Source: Acanthochromis polyacanthus
Taxonomy: Eukaryota; Chordata; Actinopteri; Pomacentridae
Length of the DNA: 64,000 bases
NCBI RefSeq assembly: GCF_021347895.1
Contig: NC_067118.1
Span: forward strand, 39,235,755-39,299,754
Reading direction: 5' to 3'
Shown here one piece after another: positions 35,161 through 47,928 of the stretch; position 1 is the first letter of the stretch, and each line of letters opens with the position of its first letter. A program made the translations under genes and the position numbers. The notes under the pieces were generated by a model, which made no database searches, had not been told where the DNA came from, and saw only the letters and a program-made list of their open reading frames with translations.

Positions 35161-38100
35161 CTATTCAAACATCAGGTTCTTCCCTTCCCTTCTGGAGTTA
35201 AGATGAAATGCACGTTGTCGCCCTCTCCCACTCTGCTGCTCACATGGTGCGAGCAGATTTCGGTAGTACCTTCGAGGTTGCCCCTAAATGACCTGGATGA
35301 CTTACTGCCACCGCACGCTGACAGCGCACGCACACGCAAGCATCAATCTAAATCATCAGCCCCCTCCTCTCAAAACTCCCCCTCTTTCCGGGAGTGTGTG
35401 AGGCCACAAAGAGCTTTGGTGAGCTGCCCAAAAGCGTTTGGCTCTGCGAGACTGGACGACGAGGTGGCGGCAGTGCATTTGTGTGCTATCCACAGTAGAT
35501 ATGCGTGTGTGTGCGCGCACGTGTTGCGAGGACATGCGGGGGCAGCTGGTTGAAGTCTGCAGAGCCAGAAAAAGAGAGAGCGAGAGAGGTAGAATGAAAG
35601 AGAGAAGAAAAAAGAGAGAGAGAGAGGAGTGGGAGCGGCCACCTCTGGCTGTTCCAGTGGGCTGGTTTGAATTAGGAACCCCCGCTGGGATCCAAGCCTG
35701 TACTTCCTGTTGGGGGGGTTTCGGTTCGTGTGTGCGCACGAAGGGTGGAAAGACGAACGAAAGAGGAGGAGGAGGGTGGGGGGCGCTTGCCGGCAGCTGC
35801 CCATCCGTTTGTGGGGACTCTCCCTACAATGAAGTCCAGATGCATTAAAAAAATCCCCCTGCCGCCTACTCCTTTTCTCTGTGACCTTGCGGAGGGCTTT
35901 ATTCTGCTTGGAGCGTGTCCGAGTGTAAAGCTGTAAAAGCGAGGTTGCAGCTGCCTGTGACCTGTGGATGACCCCGAGACGAAGAGGCTTGCGGGGGTTA
36001 AAAGATGAACAAGCCGACGGCTGCTCTTGGCGGAGAGCGAACCAAACTATCTGATAAGCAGAGATTTGATTTGGGATTTAATTTTCATTTCCACAGAAAC
36101 AGCATCTGTGCATGTTTTAATATCTGAAGGCCCCGCGGTAACCACGCTGCAGGTGATCTGCTTCATGTAGCCGAATCTTTACAGATAGTGAGTGTCACAT
36201 GAACAGATAAGAGCAGAAAAATCAGGCTGAACTGTCATCACCTCTTAACTTTGCTTTTGCACTGTAGCAAGAAAATACAGCCCCCTAGAGGCCAAGACAG
36301 GAGATTATCACAGCCTGCTGCAGCACTAGGCCACAAATTGCCTCCTTTACAGGCCAGTTTCAAAGTCTGAGGAGAAGTTGTATGTGAGAAGTAGCTTGCC
36401 TTTCATTTTGAGTCCTGCATCATCTCCGTCTGAGTCGCTGTCAGACTGGAACAGATCCTTGAACTCCTTCTTGTCCTCTGCCTTCTTCTCTTGAATCTTC
36501 TTCCGTTTGATCTCAGGGAGGTCCAGATCCTCCATCTTCACAAAACACAAAATTGGCAGAGTTAGCGCACAAGCTTGCTTTGATGGCGTTGATGATCCTC
36601 ACAAAACAATTGTTCTGCCAGTAAAACGTTCTACTATACAGCATGACTGTTTCATGATTTATGTAAAAGAGCAAATCTTGTGGTTAACACTGACATTCAT
36701 AAAAGAAAACACCAGAAGTGATTCATTATGATTGGGGAGGATGAGGCAAATGTTAGAATTTTTTTTGTCTGGATAATTACCCTTTCTTTGCCAGAGATCT
36801 CCAGCTGGATCTCCTTCTCCCTCAGCTTCTTCCATTGGCTGTAGTACCTGCTGAGCGGAGTCCCCTCCTCGTGGACCTGCTTCTCCCAAGCCGCCTGACA
36901 GAAAGTGATCAGAATATTTGACGGTGAATGTACGTACAGGTGAGGACAGGACAGGTAAGTAACAAAAAGCCTCTTAAGCCTGAAGATTCAGGCTTTGTTT
37001 CAGAACCCAGTAAGACAAGCCTTTCAACAGGTTCACTCACGCTCGAAAATCATCTTATTTTATGTGGCTTTCAACTGCAACTTCACATCAACTGACCAGA
37101 GACAGACTGTCGAGACAGTGAAGGGAGTCAGAGGATGCAGAAAACAAACAGGCTGAAGGAGTCTGAAAGGGGAGATCTTCTCCAGGCCCTAAAGGTCTTT
37201 GTGGATGATATTGATTAGGCCCAATCGCATTATCTGACCAACAAATTCAATAGAGCGAACAGACCGTGGCCTCCTGCGCCCGTTAGCTTAACACATTTAC
37301 CACAATTTGCTGTGCAGCTATTAAGATGGGTGACATGTATGCGCAAAGAACGAGACAGAACAGGAAAAAGAAACGCTTCTTCTAGATTAGTTTCAGACAA
37401 ACAAAACTAAATATTTCTGTGTACGAATGAAGGAAAGAAAGACAAGCAACACCAGAGTGCAACCTGGATGGACGCAGGGCAGCATTAATTAGGCTAGTTC
37501 TCAGTTTGGGTGACATGTCAGTGGGGGGCTGGTGGCCGGAGGGGGGCCGTGGCCTTTCCACAGCGGCAGCAGCAGGGCCGTCCCTTCTCCTTCGCCTGCG
37601 GTGACACCTCTACTGCTGCCACGATACCAGGGAGTCGATGCCATGGTGACAGCCTCCGCTGAGCAGAGAGCCGTGGCGACAGGCGCTGGCACGGTGCCAT
37701 GCTGTCTGTCTGTCTGTTGTTCTCAGTTAACACACAGACTTCGACGTGCACACACACACACACACAATCTCATCAGCAAAAATTACACAAAGACCGTCCT
37801 CTTTAATTTCATCCTTAAATGCTCTTAAATATTCATCAGCAGTACACATCAAGACTCCATGGAAGCAAAGCCACATAGAAACATGCATGTGTGTGTAGAC
37901 AGGTAACACAACAAGAGCAAGTCAACAGAGACAAGAGAATCTCTCTGTCACACACTAATGGCTGCTCATTAGAGTAGCGGCGCCTCTGGTTCAAAGGCCC
38001 ATAAGAGCTTTGAATAACCACAGGGTCGTTCTTAGAGTTTATACAGGGAAGTATCCTCCATTAACAGTTGCCTGTAGCGGTTCACACTCTGCAGTCCGAC

Positions 38101-38333
38101 GGCCTGCAGCACCGACCTTTACTGGACCAGGGCCCAAAAGGAAAGTTTCCGGTCTTGTTTTTGTCATTCAGTAGAAAGCTATCTTTGCCCTGCAACTAGA
38201 ACTCTCTGCTCTGTGGGGCTTTTCTAGAATGTTCAGGTAAGACACCACCTGAGAATGAGTGATAACAGCAACAACTACAAGTACACCTGCAGAGTGCAGC
38301 CCTCCACCAAGGTCAAAGTCCTTTAAATATAGT

Positions 38334-38387
<54 letters not shown>

Positions 38388-41163
38388 AGATCCACACCAG
38401 AACAGAAAGGGCTCGTGCTTTGACCCTCCAAGTTTTTTGAAAGTTGGCTTTGTGGTTCTTGCAGACAAACAGCACAGAAAACATCAGCGTTTCAATGGAA
38501 GTAATTAAAAAAAACATGCAGCTGTAGAAACAACTGCTATATTGTGCCAGAAACATCTGCAAACATGTATGACTATTCAAGTCAAGTAGATCAAGTCAGC
38601 TGGTTGTTGAGCATCTATTTTTGTAAACCTAATATAGCCATCAAAACTTGTACCACCTCACCAAAAGATGACAGCTAACAACTCCTCATTAGGTCTGATT
38701 TATGTATTAGCTAGAGAGACTATTAGGGTACACTCACTTCCAAGCCTAATTAATTTCCAATCAGAGTTTTTGTCTGTTACTGCTGAACACTTATATCAGT
38801 TATGAAACATCAGTTTGAGTTCTCGTCTACATAAAAAGCAGTGAATCGGTGTTTTATATTAAATGTCACATTTACTCAAAGACTAAACTTTCTAAATAAA
38901 CGGGTTAAAGCAATCATACAGTGATAAATTAACGCTGAACTGAGTAAATGAGTGGCACTAATTTGGGCATAAAAACCGTTGTATCAACATAATGTGTTAG
39001 AATTGTGTTAGCGCTACTTTCAAACAGCGTGCAGCTTCTTCAGAGTTAACTTTTGAGGTAACACCAGCATAAACATACCAAGTAGTCTGACAGCTTTTAA
39101 ATTTGACAAATAGGTGGAATCCGGGTCACATAAGGTCATTAAAGTCAATTAATAAAGCGCCTTGCAGCAAATTAAAATGATTAGTCTCAGTGTAATGAAA
39201 CTCTCAATGGAAAGAAACAGCAATAAAACTGATAATGTCATATATGATGTGGTAAATCATAAAACATGGTTACAAGAACCAATAATTATTACTCAGCAGG
39301 GCTGTAATTTATTCTAACCAGTGTTGGAAATGTATTGTCTTATGGCCTGCTAGATATTAAATATGGAGCTAACGATACAAAATTGACTTCCATAATGACA
39401 AAATAGTTAAATCCATACAGGCTTTACGAGTCGTTTAAAACATGCTTCTGCAACATTCAATAACGACATCTTATTTGTGTCCATCTGCAAGCGACTGAGC
39501 TGTTTCTGTCTTTTGGTGACCAGAAGTACTTCGAAGAAACAACTGACAGTTTGAAATGTTGCCAATAACGTCAACACTTTAAAACACTTTGGTGTCATTT
39601 TGCTACATTTCAACATGTTTTACATTATGTCAGGCTAATTTGTATCTAGAGGCAGACAGGCAACAAAAAGCAGCCCAAGAGTTTGCTGTGACATTGGCCT
39701 AACGCACCGAATTTGATCCGACACAGCACGCTTACAGATTAAAAAGCAATTGGTTAATAAACAGCTTTTTCCTTTAAACACAACAATCTGTGAATTTGTA
39801 TAGTTTGTGCTCGAGAAAAATGTAAAACAAAACTTATTTTCCATGGTTTTCTTACTGTTGTACACTGAAAACAAACATTTTTAAAAAGGTGAAATACTGC
39901 AATGACCATGCGATATGTAATTTCACTTTCCTTCTGCTGCTTTTATAATTACAAACATTATTCCGCCAAGAAACGTGGTGGAGTTATGTGATGATTGCCG
40001 TCCGTTTGCCCTTCTGTTTTTCTATTTGTCTGTCTGTGTGCAACATTACTCAAAAACAGACTAATGGATTTGGATGAAATTTTCAGGAAGGTCAGAAATG
40101 ACACGAGGACCAAGTGATTATTAGATTTTGGCAGTGATGCGGCTTATAGTCCAGATTTGTTAAGGATTTCTGTATCATTTCACGATAGCAGCACTGTAAC
40201 CATGACAACACTACATCAGCCTCCTGCTGACGATCACATGACTGCGATCCTGCTGACTTATCCGTCCCAAATCATACAACGACTGAGCAGCCTTGGTGGA
40301 ACACTGCGCTCTCCAAGAGCTTTTCTAGTTTACAATACTTCTATTGATTCTGTAACCTGCAATCTGAGAAAAAACATCCTTAAGTCCAACCTGTTCACCT
40401 GTTTGTTTGGAATGTAGAGTGTTTAACTTTTTTTCTTTTTTGTTGCTGGTAGTTTAGAAGGAAATGATGTACTTTACCTATTTACAGTCACCGGCGATAA
40501 GTATTTTTTAAGCGCTTTAAATTTAGTGTAAACGTCTATAAATGTTTGTGCATTGAGTCTGACAGTTAGCTGACCCGAGAAATGGTCAAACCTGCAGCAG
40601 GACTTGACAGCACAGAGCATATACGCATGACAGCTCACTCCCCTATGATGTTTCTGCCTCTTCACTGCTATAATCACCTTCAGATTACTTGAATATATAC
40701 ATTATATCTCAGCACACTTTGCAGCGTTATCCAGCAAAGGCTTTTACTTTGTTTCTCTGCAACGAGCTTTCTCTTTCTGCAAATGTTTCGGCACCAAATG
40801 CTTTAAATGTGCCAGATAATAACCGCCTGAATGCTACATACTTAAAGCCGTGACGACAACAGCTACCTGCTATTACAGATTTCACCAGCGGTGTTCCTGC
40901 AGCTGAGATGACCTACTGAATATCTGTACATGGGCATAAAAGCTGGTAACGCCGGGGTTTAAGGGAAACAAAAACAGACCAAATAAGCCCTTGCCATACT
41001 GGGAAAATTTTATACAATTTTGTGTTTTGATGGAAGAGCCCCTCCCTGTATTTACAACTAATTTTCTAACTTAACATCAGGAAACAGTAAAGCCAAAGAA
41101 AGAGAAAAACACATGTACAGAAAAGGTAAAATTTTGCAAATGCAGCCTACAAGGCAGCCTCTG

Positions 41164-41249
<86 letters not shown>

Positions 41250-41518
41250 ACTTCTATCTTAGTGAGGACATCCATAGGCGTAATGCATTTCCTAGAGCCT
41301 TACCCTAACCTTAACCATCACAACTGATTGCCTAAACTTAATCCTTACCCTAACCTTAACCAAACCTCAATTCATACCTGTTCTCTAAAAACAGGTCTTC
41401 ACCCTCAAACATGGCTGTTTCAAAGTGAGGACCGGCCAAAATGTCCTCACTTTGTAAAAATGTCCCCACTTTGATAGTTAAATGCAGAAAATGGTACTCA
41501 CCATGTAGCAAGTACAAG

Positions 41519-41577
<59 letters not shown>

Positions 41578-44500
41578 CACAGCGGCGGCATCAGCCACTC
41601 CGAAGGCGGCCTTCTGTCTCCGTCCTGTGATGTAGCTGCTGTTCTCCTGTACCTTCTCCAACAGCTGGCGCACCGGCTTGGAGTAATTGGCCACTTTGCA
41701 TTCCTTCAGGAATGCTTTCAGCTGCAGGAACATGGAAGGGTGGGGGCATGAGAAAAGAAGGAAACAGCAGAAAGGATGAGCCTGTCAGCCCATGTGATGC
41801 ATTCAGGCAGAGCAGGAGGGGGTTTGTGGCCGTTTCCCCTGAGGCAGGCAGCTTCAGCGACATTTACATCACTATGTTTTCATTTTAGAAAATAAATTTC
41901 CCCACATCTGTGTCTAAATCCACTCTAACCAGGCATTTTAGGACCCCTACACTGAGACTTTGATAGACACAGCTGACCGCATCTTAGTCAGGAATTGCAT
42001 TTCAGTCTGGACAGTCAGAGACTGTGACTTTTGGAAATGATGACGCAAACACCCACGTTCTCTTCCTGATTGGATTGTATTAGTCTCCAACTGTCCTTCC
42101 GTGATTGACCACATCCCTATTACGTGACCACGACTCCCAGACTATGTTCCTCCTCACTGTCAATCAAAGAGAAGAAACTTCCTCATCATACTTTTTGCCA
42201 TCAGTGTTTTTCTTCCATTGTATTTTCTAATGTCCAAAGAATGTGAATTACTGTGTGATATGCATAATCAGGAATGTCAGTACTGATGTAAATTGCTTTA
42301 AATTACACACTGCTAAATCACTCGCGAATTATTTTAAAATGGTGAAAACGTATCAGAGTGGACGTAACCTCAGTCTGGCAAATCCTGAATCATCTGTTTA
42401 GGATTTAAACTCTGGAAATGATATCGAGTGTCGCTGCGTCTTTATTTTACTTCAGCATCAGGCAGTCAATTTAATTGTGACTCCCGCGTTTATCCTGTAA
42501 AATTTTAGAGGATACGATGAAGCTTAAGTAATTTCATTTCTGCAGGTCTAAAACACTTGAGTCCATTCCCAGATCAGCTTTAATGGTTGCATTACCTGAA
42601 TAATGGTGGGCAGAGCGAGTTCAGGGAAGCCGATGGAGCTGGCCTGAGTGTGGAAGTATTCTAGTATCAGGTCATACAGCTGGTCGATCAGTCCGTCCTA
42701 AAATACAGCAGGACAGCAAAACTTACAAACAATATTCACACTTTACACTGATGTCCAAAATTAAGGTTATGACTTTCCTTTTCGCTGTAGTTGAATTCAG
42801 AGAGCAAAGCAAATCAAGAACATCTGTGCTAACAGCTAACACGTCTACAATGAACACCTAAATCTCTGGTTTTGGATCAATATACCAATTAGGGCTGGCC
42901 CGAATAGTGGTTTCTGGTCTCCGGATATTCAGGCCCTATTAAAGACGAATATCCGAATATCCGGAACAAATATTATATCCGGATACCGCCGTAGCGAATG
43001 AATATTCGGATATTTGGGTCCAGCCCTAATACCAATACATTATAAGGTCTTCTAATTCGTCTAATATTTCTGCCCACATGTGAGATTTTTGAAAAAATAA
43101 GAAATCAACTGCCACAACAAAGTGTGTTCACTGATAACACTGGGGAACACTCATTTTGTTGCATTTAAAAAAAGGACTTTCCTATAGTCAATTTGAGTGT
43201 GCTGATTTCAAATCTGAAGTCGGTTTTTGTCTGCAAGCTACAGATTTTATGCAATTTGACATTTTTATTTATTTTTTAATGTAAAAGAACACACTTTAGA
43301 CTGCGTTTTGAACCATCTAAAAAGAGTCTCCATTCAGCAGGACTATTAGCCTAGCCGCGCTAGACAACCCACGGCAACGAATTTAATTCTCTGCCAGGGT
43401 GGGTCTAGTTACCCTCCATAAGGCTCAAGACTGGATTCTCCTAAAACTGTCCGGACCAATCACCATGAAGTGTAGAGTCAGAAGGCAGGCGTAACGAAGT
43501 GACGACAGAGGCGTGACGATTCTGACAGAAACAACCGGCGCACAATAAACAGTTATCTTTCGACTCGGCTTTGGCCACAGCCCTTAAAGATTTGAAGCTA
43601 AAATTCAACTTGAAAGATAAACAAAGGACGGCACTGAAGTGTTTCATTGAGAAGAAAGACGTATTTGGACTTATGCCGACGGGATATGGCAAATCCTTAA
43701 TATACCAGTTGGCTCCGCGGCTCCGTTGGTTGGGAAGCTAATGGGACTTAGCCACAATCTGCCCGTGCTCTCGGAACTACGTCAGCCTATTCGTTGCGTT
43801 GATTGGTTGTATACCTACCCAATTGCTGCAGAGGGATTTGATAGACAACATTTTAGCCCGCCTCCCTCCCTGTCGAGCTTCCCTAGGCCCTTGTGCCATC
43901 AGAAACATGGGTTTAGCATGGCTAGGCTACAGGACTACAGTAAGGTATACCCAGTTCTTTGACAAGCCCTGGGATGTCATGGCAGTAAACAAACTGTCTG
44001 TCTTCTGAAAAGAAGGTCACAAAAAGCTGGTCACACTTTCTGAAATATGATACTTTAACAGAGTGATCAACAAGATTTCTGCCTTGTAATCTTGATGCCA
44101 AAAGCTCTGCTGCTTTCTTTGTAAGACCCAAATCCTGCACTGAATCATTCAGTTCAGCCTGGGGAAGAGGTTTACGTAAGTTCACATTTGTACAATTTCA
44201 TTAACCTCAAATTGCATACAAACTAGAGCTTGTAGAGAAAAACTAATTTCAGATTTGAAATCAGCGCCTAAAACTCCTTCAGAATCAGTTAAAATATCCA
44301 ATGCAACTCAAAGTTACTGAAAAAGTGTTCCCCTGTGTAATTGGGGGTGGAGGAAACTTCCAATTCTTAGATGCACCGCGATTCAGACGTGGACGAATCT
44401 GAATCGCTTCACAAACGTCCAACTTTCGATTACATCTGTTAATTAAAGTAATACAGAAGGTTCTAAAAAAAATGCGGAACTACTAAGCGTGGTACGCATC

Positions 44501-47500
44501 AACAAACATGACTGAGCACCACCCACCTCGCTGTGAGATCTGAATAGCTCCTTCTAATTTAAAACCAGACGTGTGGAAACGCTTCGGCTTCTACAACGTC
44601 GACGGCGGAAGCGAACTACATAAGAGCCCCGTTCTATGTAACCCGCGTCATGCTTAAATAAAATATGAATGCTTATTTAGTGAGGCAAAAAGAAATGTGC
44701 GTTATGAAAAAGTGCATCAATATACAGAAAGATGCATCAATAATCGTTGCAGAATTGAATCATAGCCCCTGAATTGTAATTATCGAATCGTGAGGTGCCC
44801 AAAGATTCCCGCCTCTACTAAAATAATTCACAGCTCCAAAAACTTGTGTTGTAATGTTAAACTGAATGAATGAAGACAAACAAAAGAGCAATTTAATGTG
44901 ATTACTAGGAGCTAGGTTTAACTAAATAAGAGATTCATAGACAACAAAATCAAACTGACAAACACGCTACACTAAGAAATTTATCCCTTCTTTAATTCCC
45001 TTTATGTTATATTCTCTATCAACAAACACTACAAAACCATTGTGGTGCCAACTGAAGAGCCAAGACACGCAGCACAACAGTGTAAATCATCCGTTAATAC
45101 AGATGTGATCAAAGAATAACCCCTCGGCCAGAAGAGGCGAACACGCCATCCACAGCGCTACAAATCCAGCTGCCTCTCTTTGTCGGTAAAAATGCAAACT
45201 TTTCTTGCCTCTGTGACCTAAGAAGTGTTCGGGTTTCAGGCAGATCACTCGGTCGGGCCTGCAGAGACTTTACGAGGCAGGGGATCATGGCAGCTGCCCA
45301 GGTGACAGCAGTGAAAACAGTCCTAGCGAGCGGAGAGCGGGGGATAATCCCAGAGAGCCGTGCTACAATCCTCTTGGCTGCAGCACCGAGCGTGGCGACT
45401 CAGGGCCAGTTTTAGAGTCCCGACAAGGGGCTTTCAGCGTTGCCCTCAATCCCCTTATGCACACACGCCAGCTAACACGCGGTGTCACAGGGCGGCATGA
45501 AAATAACCAAGACTTGAAGCACTCATCTAATCAGCTGCTCCTTCTCGGTGCAGTAAAGACACATACGGCAGCAAACACCATGTGCTCTTTTCCCAGCTCT
45601 GAAGGAAATAATCTGCAGCTACACCGACGTTCACAGTAAAACTCACCTTGTAAGCTTTCTCCATGAGGTTGACCTTGTTCAGCTTCAGGATGACTGCAAA
45701 GTTGATGGGTTTCTTACTCATTCGTCCAGGTTTCTTGTTGAAGTCAACCTGCTGGAAGATCTATAAAAGAAATGCACAAAATGGCAAAACTGAACTCCGA
45801 TCCTTTGAGTGGAACAGTATGATGTACGGTATCTTCAGACAACAGAATAAAACATGAACCCAGAACCCAAAGCAAGTACAAGTAGTGATTTATTAATAAT
45901 ATTTTAAACCTTGTTTTCTGTTTTGGGTTGCATTTTAACCCACCAGACACCAAGCAGTCTCTAAGCGTTCTTTGTTTCCGTTTAACTCGCTGTGGGCTCA
46001 TTTTTCACTGAAATATAAAGTTCTGCGCTTCTATAAAAGCACCGCAACCAATGACCATGAGTAGAGAGAACTCAAAAATGCCTCAAGTTAAAAAAATGGA
46101 AAAATGCCATGTATCATTAATAAAGTAAATACAGAGGTTGAATTTCTCTAATTATTAATTTTACAAAAACTGAAAACACCTAAAATATGGGTATACAACA
46201 TTTTTTCCAAGTGTCTGCAGGTGTTCCCAAAACAGAAGAAAATGCCTGTGATACTACACACTATATATATATTCCACGATTTACATTTTGAATTTGTTTA
46301 CATCCTTAAAAACAGGCAAAAGCTGAGTGCATCAGTGGATAAAGAGAGGTATAACGGGTGCTCTTCAGGATCTAGTGGAAAAAATCCATTCAATCAGTAA
46401 AAAGAAGAGAGGTCCGAGGCACTCCGAGTTCCTAAAAGTCCTTTATTAATTCATGGACGGCCTCGGACCTCTCTTCTTTTTGTTGTTTACACCCTTGTCT
46501 TCTATCTGCTCAATGTAAACACAGGCTGCAGTTCAGCTGAAAAGTCACTGAATTATTGTAACATAACTGATGGTTGCAACTGAGTCAGTCATGGCTTCAC
46601 AGTTGTGCAAAAAAAACACAGATTTTTTTATATATATATATAATTTTTAATTAGAACTACAGAAACAGAAACAGCCCCTTCCCCCTATATAATTTTATAT
46701 ACATATATAATCTAATTTAAGCAAGTAATTTATTTACAGCAAATAATTAAATTAAGTGATATGAATGAAATATCATGATTTTAGGGTGAAGATTTTTTTC
46801 AAAATTGCACAACAGGTCACAGATTATTAGTAGGGCTGACCCAAATAGTGGATTCTGGTCTCCGAATATTCAGGCCCTATTAAAGACATGAATATTCATT
46901 CCGCCCAGTAACGTCCGGAGACGGCCCGAATATTCAGATCCCTTCGTCTGGTCTCCCGGGTCCAAATGTTGCCTTCGTTTTGTCTTCAGTTAAACTGAAG
47001 AATTCACAAACAGCGGAGGTCTTCAGCAGCTTGTCTTGTGTTTATGCAACGAAGTGAAGCGTGACGTCAGAGTCGGCAGCAACCCCGCCATTCGGGTGAT
47101 GGTAAGAAACAGGTATGGAGGAGCCGAGATGAGCCAAAGTGAAATATTCGGATACCAAAATTAATATCCAGATACCGCCGTAGCAAACGAATATTCGGAC
47201 ATTCGGGTCCAGCCCTAAATATTAGATGAAGAACCGTTGGAAAAAAGAACAATTAAATCTGTTCCTATAGTGTCTGGCTCTGATACATAGAATAGAATAG
47301 TAGGATTTTAAAAAAAACTAACATGATTTTTAGAGCCTACTGACAGGGTTTGGGTTTCAGAGCTTTAACAACAGACAGTTTTTAGATACTCATCATCTAC
47401 CTGTTGTCTCCAATATCCAATCACGTCACATACTGATCTAATCTATAAAAAATGTACATATGATGGCCTACAAATATCAAAACCAATCAGTAAGCAGTAA

Positions 47501-47892
47501 ACTATGTGATTAATAAACTTTTTAATGAAAATTTCATCGCATACCAGCGTCTTTAGTCGGATTTTGTGTACATAAAAATAAATCTATATCCCTCTTCCTA
47601 TTCTTCAGAGACATGACAGCTACAGAACACATTTCATCCGCCGAACGCTGACAGTGTTTTGACAATTACCATTAGACACAGCTCATTTTAAATACTGCAG
47701 TGCTACTGAGATGACACATTTCTATCTTAGTCTGTGAAAGTACATTCCAGCCAACGTGTGGGCTATTTGTCTACAAGCTTTAGCTTTCACATCTGCCCAC
47801 AGTGCGCAAGTGAATTTCTGTCTTGTATTTGTGTATCAAGCTATTTCTGACTCCCCGTATCTCTGTGCATTTGTGTGCGTGCAAGTGTGAGC

Positions 47893-47928
<36 letters not shown>

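Larger units (their letters stand above)
36895..41577 (-). other. noc2l: NOC2L intron (4.7 kb)
   Basis: Contains a (TA)n tract (38335-38384), dispersed repeat family B (39965-40330), two (CA)n arrays and a CCTAA-rich MITE between them (about 41243-41510). I see no exon. Confidence 0.75.
42698..45646 (-). other. noc2l: NOC2L intron (2.9 kb), densely packed with DNA transposons
   Basis: Holds a small hAT MITE (42890-43028), a nested pair of elements (43135-44342) and an hAT remnant with a BED-finger fragment (44366-44806). From 44810 to 45646 I see only unique sequence. Confidence 0.75.

Noticed and set aside
34771..35168. Cys-Val or Thr-His rich frames
   Set aside because: Translations of (TG)n/(CA)n microsatellites; the same applies at 1146-1334, 10055-10333, 13687-14081 and 41058-41243.
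41290..41370. Interstitial telomeric repeat (CCCTAA)n
   Set aside because: Only a few degenerate CCTAA motifs within a recognised interspersed repeat, not a tandem hexamer array.
43530..43741. A functional RecQ helicase gene
   Set aside because: Only the region around Walker A is present, followed by a stop; it lies within a 583-bp inverted-repeat element.
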